From Brevundimonas sp. SORGH_AS_0993 (GTDB lineage: Bacteria > Pseudomonadota > Alphaproteobacteria > Caulobacterales > Caulobacteraceae): 64,000 bases of DNA. Below, piece by piece: positions 42,927 to 51,550 of this stretch. The first letter of the stretch is position 1. Every line of letters begins with the position of its first letter. Where the stretch lies: the NCBI RefSeq assembly GCF_030818545.1, contig NZ_JAUTAH010000001.1, forward strand, positions 2,423,001 to 2,487,000, read 5' to 3'. The position numbers and the translations under genes are program-made. The notes beneath the pieces are model-generated. The model searched no databases. It saw only the letters and a program-made list of their open reading frames with translations, and was not told the DNA's origin.

Positions 42927-45412
42927 GCCTTCGCCTTTCTGCGCGGGCGGCGGCGTTTGGCGCGGGCCGCAGGCGCCTCGGTCAGGGCCGCCAGCGCCGC
43001 GAAAGGTGAATCCTTGACGATCTTGGGCGCGGCGCCCGGCTTGTCCGGCTGGCGGGCGCGTTCGGTCTTCAGGGCGGCGATGATCTGTTTGGCCTGATCG
43101 GCGCGCCAGCCCAGATCGGCCAGAGCCTCGTCGGACAGCCGGCCGTGGTTGGCGGCGCGCCGTTCGGCCATTTTCTCCAGCGTCTCGACCGGCGCCAGCC
43201 ACCGCCCCGCAAGACGCAGGCCCAGCGCCGACAGCAGGCGCGGCGAGGGCGGTGCGGGCGGCGCGGGGATCAGGTCGGGCGTCGCCGCGATCAGGGGCGC
43301 GCCGACGAAGGCCTGGGCGAACTGGCGCGCGCGGGGCTTTTGCAGGCCGGGCAGCCAGACGGAATGGACGCCGACGCGGATAGCGAAGCGTCTCAAGGTG
43401 CGGCGTTCGGCCTGGCTGAGGGCCGCTAGATCGCGTTCCACGTCGCGCCGGTCGATCAGGCCGCCCGCCTCGATCAGGCGGAAGGCGACGCCGCGCGGCA
43501 GGCCCTTCAACGTCCCTGACTCCACCGCCTGACGCAGGCGGCGCAGATCGCGCAGCGCTCGCCCGGCCTCGGCCGCCAGCCAGGCCTCGATCCGCCGCTG
43601 CGCCCGTTCACGCGCCGGCGTCGGACCCAGATCGCCCAGAAGCCGCACGGCGGGGGCGAAGGGGTCGGCGCCCTGGGGCGTGGCCTGGACCTGGGCCGTC
43701 AGGACGCCGCGCCACAGCACCGCGCCGTCGGGCAGGACGGCGAATCCCTCGTCGCTCTCGGCCGCCAGCCGACCCAGGCGGCGGTTGATTTCGGGCGTCA
43801 CGGCCCGCACCGCGGCCTGACGCAGGGTCCGGTCCTCCAGCGCGGACGATCCCTTCTCCATCTGGAAGCGCACCCCCTCCAACTGGCCGACCACCTGGCC
43901 CTCGACCGTCACCTCGCCGTCTTCGGCGACGCCGGCAAACGTATCCTCGCGCACGTTCAGGGCCCGCATCAGGGCGGTGGTGCGTCGGTCCACGAAGCGG
44001 GCGGTCAGCCGGTCGTGCAGCACGTCGGACAGCCGGTCCTCCAGCGCGCGGGTCTTGTCGCGCCAGCCCTTGGCGTCATGGACCCAGTCGGGCCGGTTGG
44101 CGATGTAGGACAGGGTCCGCACCGCCGACAACCGCGCCGACAGCTGGTCGATCTGGCCGTCGTCGCGGTCCACGAAGGCGAAGCGCGGCGCCATCCAATC
44201 GTCGGTCAGCCGACCCCGTTTGCCGGTCAGGGCGTGGAAGACGTCCTTGGCCAGGCGGGCGTGTTCATCCAGCGTCGTCTTCTGGAAGTCCGGCAGCTGG
44301 CAGGCCTCCCACAGGCGCATGACCGCCCCGCGCGAGCGCCCCACGCGCGCGATCTCCTCGTCCTTGATCAGACGCCGCAGCAGGGTCTCGTCCAGCGCCT
44401 CCGCCGTCAGGCTGAGGCCCGACCGCTGGGGCGTCACCGTCAGCGAGCGCAACAGATCGGGCAGGGTGTCGAAATCCAGCCGTGCGTTTCTCCATTCCGC
44501 CGCCTCGATCGGATCGAACCGATGCTCGACCACCTGCTCGACCAGATCGGGGTCCAGGTCCTCGGCCTCGGCCGTGACGCCGAAGGTGCCGTCGCGCAGA
44601 TGCCGGCCCGCCCGCCCGGCGATCTGGCCGATCTCATGGGCGTGCAGCCAGCGGGTCCGGCGCCCGTCGAACTTCCGAAGGCCCGCGAAGGCGACATGGT
44701 CCACATCCATGTTCAGCCCCATGCCGATGGCGTCGGTGGCGACCAGGAAATCGACCTCGCCCGACTGATACAGGGCGACCTGGGCGTTGCGGGTGCGCGG
44801 ACTGAGCGAGCCCATGACCACCGCCGCCCCGCCCCTCTGACGGCGGATCAGTTCGGCGATCGCATAGACCCGCTCGGTCGAGAAGGCGACGATGGCGCTG
44901 CGTCGCGGCAGGCGGGTCAGCTTCTTGGACCCTGCGTAGGACAGGGTGGACAGCCGATCCCGCGTCACGATCTCCACGTCCGGGATCAGGCGGCGGATCA
45001 GCGGCTCCATGGTCCCCGCGCCAAGGAACATGGTCTCGAACCGGCCGCGCGCGTGCAGCAGCCGCTGGGTGAAGACGTGGCCGCGCTCGGGGTCGGCGAC
45101 CAGCTGGATTTCGTCCACGGCCAGGAACTCGACCGACCGCTCCATCGGCATGGCCTCGACCGTGCAGACGAAATAGTGGGCGCGCGGCGGGACGATCTTC
45201 TCCTCGCCGGTGATCAGGGCGACGGCGGCGGCCCCGCGCCGTTTGACGATCCGCTCGTAGATCTCGCGCGCCAGGAGCCGCAGCGGCAGGCCGATCATGC
45301 CGGACGCATGACCCAGCATCCGCTCGACCGCCAGATGGGTCTTGCCGGTGTTGGTGGGCCCCAGAACCGCCGTGACGCGCGATGGGGGCAGGCCTGCGGA
45401 CCGGTCGCTCAT
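42923..45412 (-). CDS. SUV3-like DEAD/H-box helicase
   Basis: An 829-residue helicase of the SUV3/MgpS group (mitochondrial degradosome-type). The N-terminal Walker A is VLGPTNTGKTHLAVERM; the Walker B is FLAVDEIQLVADPERG (DEIQ, typical of SUV3 rather than DEAD). Motif III/IV elements and the second RecA domain contain ATDAIGMGLNMDVDHV and QIAGRAGRHL. The basic C-terminus ends RAKRRRPRRKAKA. It probably acts in RNA turnover. The ATG at 45412 is used. It is upstream of, and overlaps, the S4-domain gene. Confidence 0.9.
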   Translation of the reverse strand: MSDRSAGLPPSRVTAVLGPTNTGKTHLAVERMLGHASGMIGLPLRLLAREIYERIVKRRGAAAVALITGEEKIVPPRAHYFVCTVEAMPMERSVEFLAVDEIQLVADPERGHVFTQRLLHARGRFETMFLGAGTMEPLIRRLIPDVEIVTRDRLSTLSYAGSKKLTRLPRRSAIVAFSTERVYAIAELIRRQRGGAAVVMGSLSPRTRNAQVALYQSGEVDFLVATDAIGMGLNMDVDHVAFAGLRKFDGRRTRWLHAHEIGQIAGRAGRHLRDGTFGVTAEAEDLDPDLVEQVVEHRFDPIEAAEWRNARLDFDTLPDLLRSLTVTPQRSGLSLTAEALDETLLRRLIKDEEIARVGRSRGAVMRLWEACQLPDFQKTTLDEHARLAKDVFHALTGKRGRLTDDWMAPRFAFVDRDDGQIDQLSARLSAVRTLSYIANRPDWVHDAKGWRDKTRALEDRLSDVLHDRLTARFVDRRTTALMRALNVREDTFAGVAEDGEVTVEGQVVGQLEGVRFQMEKGSSALEDRTLRQAAVRAVTPEINRRLGRLAAESDEGFAVLPDGAVLWRGVLTAQVQATPQGADPFAPAVRLLGDLGPTPARERAQRRIEAWLAAEAGRALRDLRRLRQAVESGTLKGLPRGVAFRLIEAGGLIDRRDVERDLAALSQAERRTLRRFAIRVGVHSVWLPGLQKPRARQFAQAFVGAPLIAATPDLIPAPPAPPSPRLLSALGLRLAGRWLAPVETLEKMAERRAANHGRLSDEALADLGWRADQAKQIIAALKTERARQPDKPGAAPKIVKDSPFAALAALTEAPAARAKRRRPRRKAKA

Positions 45413-45691
45413 GACGCCTTCAAGGTGGCGTCGAAACCCGGCCAGGGCAAGCGCGGCCGCAGCAAGCTGAACCGTTAACGGCAAGGGCGGCGGCGCGGAA
45501 CATCGGCGAAACGAATCGGGACCGAATCATCGACATGGACCAATTCGTGATTTGTTCACCGCAAAATATTGTATCTTAACATCTCTTAACCACAAGAGCG
45601 GTCTTGCGCGATGCTGCAGGACGAGGTTTTTCACGAACTGCGCGGCGACATCTTCCGTCCTCGCCCGCGAACCGCTACTGCACCCCTGCGT

Positions 45692-45768
45692 GGCCCCGTA
45701 GCTCAGCTGCATAGAGCAAGGCTTTCCTAAAGCCGAGGTCGCAGGTTGGAGTCCTGCCGGGGTCGCCA
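45692..45768 (+). tRNA. tRNA-Arg (anticodon CCT)
   Basis: A 77-base cloverleaf with encoded CCA: acceptor GGCCCCG/CGGGGTC (one G-T), D arm GCTC-AGCTGCATA-GAGC, anticodon arm AGGCT-TTCCTAA-AGCCG with anticodon CCT, variable AGGTC, T arm GCAGG-TTGGAGT-CCTGC. Two normally invariant bases are changed together: G19 is C and C56 is G, so the tertiary 19-56 pair could be preserved as C-G. The outermost anticodon-stem pair (27-43) is A-G. Gene or pseudogene status depends on expression. Confidence 0.85.
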
Positions 45769-45822
45769 TTCTCCATGCCGCCTGTCAAGCCGCCTGTGCG
45801 GTCGAACCTCCCCTTCAGGACA

Positions 45823-47190
45823 CTAGGCGTTCCAAAGGGCTTGGGCGGCGACGGCTTTCACCCTCAGATCCGAAGCGGGCTCGAAAGCCAGGTCCGTGGT
45901 TCCGAAATATTCCCGCTGATTGGTCGCGCACCAGTCCGTGGTGGCGATCCGGACCGGATCGGCAGTCGGCGAGGCGGCGGAGGCGTAGAGGAAGTCGCCG
46001 CTGCGGTCGGCCAGGGGCATCGGGCGATCCTGATTGGCGCGAGCCATGAAGCCGTCGAACTGGGTGCGCGAGACCGTGGCGACCATCAGCTTGCCGTCGA
46101 AGCGAACGATGGAATCGAAGACGTAACGACTGACCGGCCCGGCGGGGACGCCCGTGCCCAGGGTGGTGTGGCCCATGAAACCGGCGTCGGCCCCGGCCGC
46201 CTGGGCCAAGCCGGCCGCGATCCGCCGTCCGGTGTCGCCCAGCGACAGGGCGCGCGGGCTGATCCCCAGGCGGGTGCGTTCCTCTGCGGTCAGATTGGCC
46301 GCCAGGGTCGCGGCGACCAATTCGGCCAGGGCCGGCGTGGCGGGGGCGTCGAGGTCGATGGCGCGGGACTGGGCCTGGACCGAGCCGTCCGAAAGAAACT
46401 CCGCCACCGTATAGGCGCGGGTCCAGGACCCGGTGTGAACATAGACGCTGCGCCCCTGGCGATGCTGGAACAGCAGATGATTGTGGCCGCCGATCATCAG
46501 GCCGCCGTCGGGCAGCAGGGGCAGGATGTCCCGGTCGGCGGCGACGCCGGCGTGGCTCATGACCATGATCCGATCGGCGCTGGCCAGGTGGTCGGCCAGA
46601 TGATCGGCCAGATGGGCCGCGGCCCAGTCGGCGGCGGGGGGAACGGCCAACTGCGCGCGCGACGCCTTGGGATAGGTGTTCAGCGAATTGGTCGCCATGC
46701 CCACGACCCGCAGCGACCCTCGGCCGAACGGCAAGGCGGCGTGGGGTGCGGCGTAGCCGGCGCCCGTGCGGGTGTCGCCGATGGTGGTGACGACGTGAAC
46801 GCCAAGGGCCTTCAGCCGGGCGACGACCTCGGCCAGATCCGGGGTCAGGTCGTTGTCGTGATTGCCCAGATTGAACACCGTCGGCGCAATCTTCGGCAGG
46901 GCCGCCAGGAAGGCCCAGTCCACCACGCCGCCCGACCGCAGGGCGACGACATTGCCCTGTTCGAAGATGTCGCCGTTGACGGCGATGACATGGGGGACGC
47001 GGTTGGCGCGCACCTCGGTCTCGAAGGCGGCCAGAAGCTGGGCGGTGCGCTCATAGGCGGAATGCATGTCCGACACGGCCAGCACGCGGCCGACCACATT
47101 CGTCCGTCGCAGGCTGGTCAGCCCTGGCGTCAGCGCCATCGCCCCGGCGAACTGAAGAAGCCGGCGACGTGACAGCGGGACGACAGGCAT
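45823..47190 (-). CDS. Tat-exported metallophosphoesterase (5'-nucleotidase-like)
   Basis: A 455-residue periplasmic phosphoesterase. The N-terminus has a Tat signal (PLSRRRLLQFAGAMALTPG). The calcineurin-like metal-binding motifs are present: VLAVSDMHSAYE (DxH), VNGDIFEQGN (GDxxE), LGNHDND (GNHD) and the later SHAG and GGHNHLLF (GHxH). The C-terminal half resembles the 5'-nucleotidase C domain. It probably hydrolyses nucleotides or phosphodiesters in the periplasm. The ATG at 47190 is needed for the Tat motif to sit at the N-terminus. It is divergent from a TonB receptor. Confidence 0.9.
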   Translation of the reverse strand: MPVVPLSRRRLLQFAGAMALTPGLTSLRRTNVVGRVLAVSDMHSAYERTAQLLAAFETEVRANRVPHVIAVNGDIFEQGNVVALRSGGVVDWAFLAALPKIAPTVFNLGNHDNDLTPDLAEVVARLKALGVHVVTTIGDTRTGAGYAAPHAALPFGRGSLRVVGMATNSLNTYPKASRAQLAVPPAADWAAAHLADHLADHLASADRIMVMSHAGVAADRDILPLLPDGGLMIGGHNHLLFQHRQGRSVYVHTGSWTRAYTVAEFLSDGSVQAQSRAIDLDAPATPALAELVAATLAANLTAEERTRLGISPRALSLGDTGRRIAAGLAQAAGADAGFMGHTTLGTGVPAGPVSRYVFDSIVRFDGKLMVATVSRTQFDGFMARANQDRPMPLADRSGDFLYASAASPTADPVRIATTDWCATNQREYFGTTDLAFEPASDLRVKAVAAQALWNA

Positions 47191-47440
47191 ACGCGATCCA
47201 GACACTGGGCGGAGGTAGGGCGGAGAAGACGCACGCGACTGTCCAATCTCGCATTTCGGCCCTTTCGGCGCAACGCCGGCGCCCTCTTCCCAGGCCGCCC
47301 GAGGGCCGATTGTCACGCCGCTGTGGCCGCGTCTTCAAACCTTCAAGAAACGTGCGCGCTCTTTGCTGGCGGCCTTGGTCGCAAGGCTTTACGGCGTCGC
47401 GCCACAACGCCTCCCCCTTTTCGTCAAAGGACATCCCGCC

Positions 47441-49678
47441 ATGCTTCGCCACGCCCTCCTGGCCGCCACCGTCAGCGGCATCGCTCTGCTGAGCGCCGGC
47501 TCGGTTCTCGCCCAGACGACGGACGCCGCCGCCGAACCGGCCGGCGTGGACGATATCGTCGTCACCGCCCAGCGCCGCAGCGAGAACATCCGCGACGTGC
47601 CCTTCGCCGTCACCGCCCTGAACACCGAAACCCTGAAGGACATCGCGGCCGGCGGCGCCGACGTTCTGTCGCTGTCGGGCCGCGTGCCCAGCCTTCAGGT
47701 CGAAAGCTCGAACGGCCGCTACGCCCCGCGTTTCTACATTCGCGGCCTGGGCAATGTGGACTTCGACTTCACCGCCTCTCAGCCGGTGTCGGTGGTGCTG
47801 GACGACGTGGTTCTGGAAAGTGTCTATCTGAAGGGCTTCCCCCTGTTCGACGTCCAGCAACTGGAAGTGCTGCGCGGACCGCAAGGCACCCTGTTCGGTC
47901 GCAACACCCCGGCCGGCGTGGTCAAGATCGACACCGTCAAGCCGTCGGACGATTTCACCGGCTTCGGCTCTTTGACCTATGGCAACCTGGGTTCGACGCG
48001 GGCCGAGGCGGCCGTCACCCTGCCGGCGTCGGACACGCTTCAGGTGCGCGCCGCCCTTCTGTGGAACCACCGCGACGACTGGGTGAACAACGCTTACAAT
48101 CCCGCCTTCGCCAATCCGGACAAGGACGATCTGGGCGGTTTCGACGACCTGGCCGCGCGCGTCCATGTCGCCTGGACCCCGACCGATCGCCTGTCGACCC
48201 TGTTGACGCTGCAGGCGCGCGACTATGACGGCACGGGCACGATGAACCGCGCCAACGCCCTGACCAAGGGCTCCAACAAGCTGAACGACAACTTCGACCG
48301 CGACACCGTCTATTACGACGGCGGCCGCAACAACTTCCAGAAGCAGAAGACCACGTCCCAGTCGCTGAAGGTCGCCTATGATTTCGGACCCGCAACCCTG
48401 ACCGGCATCGTCGGTTCCTATCAGGGCTGGTCACAGGGCGACGGCGACATCGACGGCGGCGTGGCCTCGGCGCCGGCGACCGCCTCCTACAAGACGCCCT
48501 TCAACTCCGAGACCGGCACCCTGTCCAGCGACCTGCTGCAAAACACCTATGAACTGCGGCTGGCCTCGAACGGCGAAGGCCGCGTCGGTTGGCAGGTCGG
48601 CGCCTTCTACTGGGACGAACGGTTCAACCTGGTCAGCGGCACGTTCAACGGCGTGGGCGATCCGAGGCCGACGCGGGCGACCGACATCGTGCAGAAGTCG
48701 GAGTCGTGGTCGGTGTTCGGCCAGGGCAGCTACAAGCTGACCGAGGCCCTGAAGCTGACGGCGGGCGTCCGCTACACCGACGACAGCCGCCGCTACAACG
48801 GTCAGATCCTGCTGGGGAACGGCGCCGGCGACACGGGCGCCGTGTCGGTGGGCGACCAGCAGGTCAGCTGGGACGTCAGCGCCCTCTACACCGTCAACGA
48901 CGACCTCAATCTGTTCGCGCGGGTGGCCAAGGGGTATCGCGGCCCGTCGATCCAGGGGCGCAATCTGCCGGTCCTGACCACGGCGAACTCCGAGACCGTC
49001 ATGTCCTACGAAACCGGGCTGAAGGCGCGGATGATGGGCGGTCGCGCGCGCTTCAACGCCACCGCCTACGCCTATGAAGTCAGCGACATGCAGTTCACCG
49101 CCATCGGCGGCGCCGACAACACCAACCGCCTGATCAACGCCAAGAAGGGCGAGGGTTACGGACTGGAGCTGGACGGCGACGTCTATCTGGGCGCGGGCTT
49201 CAGCCTGGCGGCCGGGGGCGCGTGGAACCACACCGAGATCAAGGACAAGGATCTGCTGGTCGCAGTCTGCGGCTCCAACTGCACCGTCACCGATCCGATC
49301 GTCATGGTGGGGACGACCCGTCGCGCCGCCGTCGACGGCAACCCCTTCCCGCAGGCGCCGGAATACACCGCCAACCTGACGCTGAACTACGTCCGGCCGC
49401 TGGGCGCCGACACCGAGCTGTTCGCCTCGACTGACTGGGTCATGCAGAAGACCTTCAACCTGTTCCTCTACGAATCGGTCGAGTTCATGCAGGGCACGCA
49501 CTTCGAGGGCGGGCTGCGGGCCGGCTGGCGCGACCAGAGCCGCGGTCTGGAAGCGGCGGCCTATGTCCGCAACCTCACCGACGAGGCGAACGTGATCGGG
49601 GCCATCGACTTCAACAACCTGACGGCCTTCGTCAACGAGCCGCGCACCTATGGCGTGCAACTGACCAAGCGGTTCTGA
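47441..49678 (+). CDS. TonB-dependent outer-membrane receptor
   Basis: A 745-residue receptor. A signal peptide (ATVSGIALLSAGSVLAQ) is followed by a TonB box-like segment (DDIVVTAQRR), a plug domain (about 40-160: VPFAVTALNTETLKDI, RGPQGTLFGRNTPAGVVKI) and a 22-strand barrel that ends in TYGVQLTKRF. The plug sequence is of the FecA/CirA-like group common in Caulobacterales, where ligands include iron complexes and carbohydrates; the ligand here is unknown. The ATG at 47441 follows AAAGGA at a good distance. Confidence 0.93.
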   Translation: MLRHALLAATVSGIALLSAGSVLAQTTDAAAEPAGVDDIVVTAQRRSENIRDVPFAVTALNTETLKDIAAGGADVLSLSGRVPSLQVESSNGRYAPRFYIRGLGNVDFDFTASQPVSVVLDDVVLESVYLKGFPLFDVQQLEVLRGPQGTLFGRNTPAGVVKIDTVKPSDDFTGFGSLTYGNLGSTRAEAAVTLPASDTLQVRAALLWNHRDDWVNNAYNPAFANPDKDDLGGFDDLAARVHVAWTPTDRLSTLLTLQARDYDGTGTMNRANALTKGSNKLNDNFDRDTVYYDGGRNNFQKQKTTSQSLKVAYDFGPATLTGIVGSYQGWSQGDGDIDGGVASAPATASYKTPFNSETGTLSSDLLQNTYELRLASNGEGRVGWQVGAFYWDERFNLVSGTFNGVGDPRPTRATDIVQKSESWSVFGQGSYKLTEALKLTAGVRYTDDSRRYNGQILLGNGAGDTGAVSVGDQQVSWDVSALYTVNDDLNLFARVAKGYRGPSIQGRNLPVLTTANSETVMSYETGLKARMMGGRARFNATAYAYEVSDMQFTAIGGADNTNRLINAKKGEGYGLELDGDVYLGAGFSLAAGGAWNHTEIKDKDLLVAVCGSNCTVTDPIVMVGTTRRAAVDGNPFPQAPEYTANLTLNYVRPLGADTELFASTDWVMQKTFNLFLYESVEFMQGTHFEGGLRAGWRDQSRGLEAAAYVRNLTDEANVIGAIDFNNLTAFVNEPRTYGVQLTKRF

Positions 49679-49810
49679 TCCGCAAGCGTCGGGACGTCGA
49701 TCCGAAGGCTGCGGATCGACCTCCTCGCGCCCGCCACGACCTGTCGCCGGCGGGCGCCAGCGAACGCGCGGCCCCTTTCGGAGCCGCGCGCTGCTTCTGA
49801 GGGGCTGGGG

Positions 49811-50224
49811 CTAGCCGCGATGGCGGTCACGGTCGCGGCGCTCGTGGCGGATCTGGGCCGAGAGGCGGTCGAAGCGGCGATCCAGATCGGCGCGCTCCCA
49901 GGTCGTCAGGCCGCCGCGCCGATAGTTGGCCTCCAGCCGCAGCAGGCTGTTGAACTCGCTCCGCAGCCGGACGGCTTCGCGGCGGCTGAGCTGGCCGTTG
50001 CGGACGCCCTGGTCGATGCGGCGGTCCAGACTGGCCTGACGGACATTGAGGGGCTGCCAGCCGCCATGGGCGGGGGCGTGATAGGCGGGGCCATGGCGGG
50101 CGGGGCCGTGATGGGCCGGACCGTGATAGGATTGGGCGGCGGCCGGCAGGGCGACCGCGGCGGCGGCCAGAATCAGGGCGGGGATCAGGGCTGGAATCAG
50201 GGCGGGGGTGATGACCTTGCGCAT
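49811..50224 (-). CDS. Histidine-rich exported protein, unknown function
   Basis: A 137-residue protein with a signal peptide (PALIPALIPALILAAAAVAL, cleaved after AAAQ) and a region of short HGPA/His-Gly repeats (YHGPAHHGPARHGPAY, about 33-52), then a helical C-terminal domain rich in Arg and Glu/Asp (LDRRIDQGVRNGQLSRREAV). The repeats might bind metal. It resembles small envelope proteins found in Caulobacterales and Sphingomonadales; its function is unknown. Confidence 0.75.
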   Translation of the reverse strand: MRKVITPALIPALIPALILAAAAVALPAAAQSYHGPAHHGPARHGPAYHAPAHGGWQPLNVRQASLDRRIDQGVRNGQLSRREAVRLRSEFNSLLRLEANYRRGGLTTWERADLDRRFDRLSAQIRHERRDRDRHRG

Positions 50225-50453
50225 GAGAACGTCTCCTTGGTGTCGGCGTCGATCGGATCGACCGTGAGGAGGCCACGAGACCAGAGCGCGACTGAGCCGA
50301 ACCTGAACACGGCGGGTCAGGTTTCGTTCATGGATATCCGGCGGCGCATGGCCGAGGACGATCAGGGGACGGCGGCGCTGGCGTGGCGGCCTGCGGATGG
50401 CCTATACTGGTCATTCAGCACCCGTTCAGAACAGCCGGACTAGACAGGCGACC

Positions 50454-50786
50454 ATGTTTAGGAAAACCGCCAGTCTCATCGTCGCCGTCGCGACCCTGGC
50501 CTTCGCCCCTGTCCTGACGACGGCGGCGGTCGCCCAGGCGCGCGATCCCCGTCAGCCCGCGAGCGACGACCGCCGCCCGCCGCCCCCGCGCGTCAGCCCG
50601 GACGAGGCGCGCCGCAGCGCCGCCCCCTATGGTCGGCCCATCGACACCCAGCCGCGCCGCGACGGGAACTACAGCGTTCTGGTCGAACGCGACGGGCGTG
50701 TGCGCGACGTGGTCGTGGACGGCCAGACGGGCCGGCCGCGCCAGGGCGATTCCGGCGGCGACGATCAACGGCGCAGGCCCAACTGA
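50454..50786 (+). CDS. Exported protein upstream of the two-component system
   Basis: A 110-residue protein with a signal peptide (TASLIVAVATLAFAPVLTTA, cleaved near AVAQ) and a proline/arginine-rich polar middle (ASDDRRPPPPRVSP), ending in a short beta-rich stretch (GNYSVLVERDGRVRDVVVDG). This end resembles PepSY-like repeats found with PhoPQ-type systems, which is a weak assignment. The stop overlaps the response-regulator start by one base, so it belongs to that operon and may modulate the sensor. Confidence 0.7.
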   Translation: MFRKTASLIVAVATLAFAPVLTTAAVAQARDPRQPASDDRRPPPPRVSPDEARRSAAPYGRPIDTQPRRDGNYSVLVERDGRVRDVVVDGQTGRPRQGDSGGDDQRRRPN

Positions 50787-51466
50787 TGCGCGTCCTGCTG
50801 GTTGAAGACGACGTCGATCTGTCGCGGCAGCTGAAGACGGCCCTGGCCGACGCCGGCTATGCGGTGGATCATGCGGCGGACGGGGAAGACGCCTGGTTCC
50901 TGGGCGACACCGAACCCTATGACGTGATCGTGCTGGACCTGGGCCTGCCCAAGATCGACGGGGTGTCGGTGCTGGAGCGCTGGCGGCGCGAGGGCAAGAC
51001 CACCCCGGTCCTGATCCTGACGGCGCGCGGCGCCTGGTCGGACAAGGTGTCGGGCTTCGACGCCGGAGCCGACGACTATCTGACCAAGCCCTTCCACACC
51101 GAGGAGCTGCTGGCGCGGTTGCGGGCCCTGCTGCGCCGCTCGGCCGGCATCGCCTCGGCGACCCTGTCGTGCGGGGGGCTGCGGCTGGACCCGCGCGCGG
51201 CCCGGGCCAACGTCAATGGCGAGCCCCTGCGCCTGACCTCGCTGGAGTACCGGCTGCTGCATTACATGATGATGCACCAGGGCCGGGTCATCAGCCGCAC
51301 GGAGCTGGTCGAGCATCTGTACGATCAGGACTTCGACCGCGATTCCAACACCATCGAGGTCTTCATCGGCCGGGTTCGCAAGAAGGTCGGGCCGGATCGG
51401 ATCGAGACGGTGCGCGGCCTGGGCTATCGGCTGACGCCCCTGCCGGGCGAGACCGAGGCGGCGTGA
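50786..51466 (+). CDS. OmpR/PhoP-family response regulator
   Basis: A 226-residue response regulator. The receiver domain has the acidic pair ED-D at the N-terminus (LLVEDDVDL), phosphoacceptor Asp in VIVLDLGLPKIDG, and the conserved Thr and Lys (LTARG, LTKPF). The C-terminal winged helix has SLEYRLLHYMMMHQGRVISR and SNTIEVFIGRVRKKVG. It is coupled to the preceding exported protein (overlapping stop/start) and followed by its kinase. It most resembles PhoP. Confidence 0.93.
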   Translation: MRVLLVEDDVDLSRQLKTALADAGYAVDHAADGEDAWFLGDTEPYDVIVLDLGLPKIDGVSVLERWRREGKTTPVLILTARGAWSDKVSGFDAGADDYLTKPFHTEELLARLRALLRRSAGIASATLSCGGLRLDPRAARANVNGEPLRLTSLEYRLLHYMMMHQGRVISRTELVEHLYDQDFDRDSNTIEVFIGRVRKKVGPDRIETVRGLGYRLTPLPGETEAA

Positions 51467-51550
51467 CGACGGAGGCGTCGCCGCGGCGGACCGGGAGCAG
51501 GGCCTGGGGGGCGCGACTGGGGACGCTGGTTCGGACGGCCGGGTCGGTCA

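Noticed and set aside
45576..45591. TTAA-CATCTC-TTAA resembling a CtrA box
   Set aside because: The spacing is six bases, whereas the CtrA consensus needs seven (TTAA-N7-TTAA), and it lies between a helicase start and a tRNA with no clear target.
46590..46625. Short tandem GGCCAGATGATC-like repeats inside the phosphoesterase gene
   Set aside because: They encode a normal amphipathic stretch (LADHLADHLAS) and are too short and imperfect to be a distinct element.
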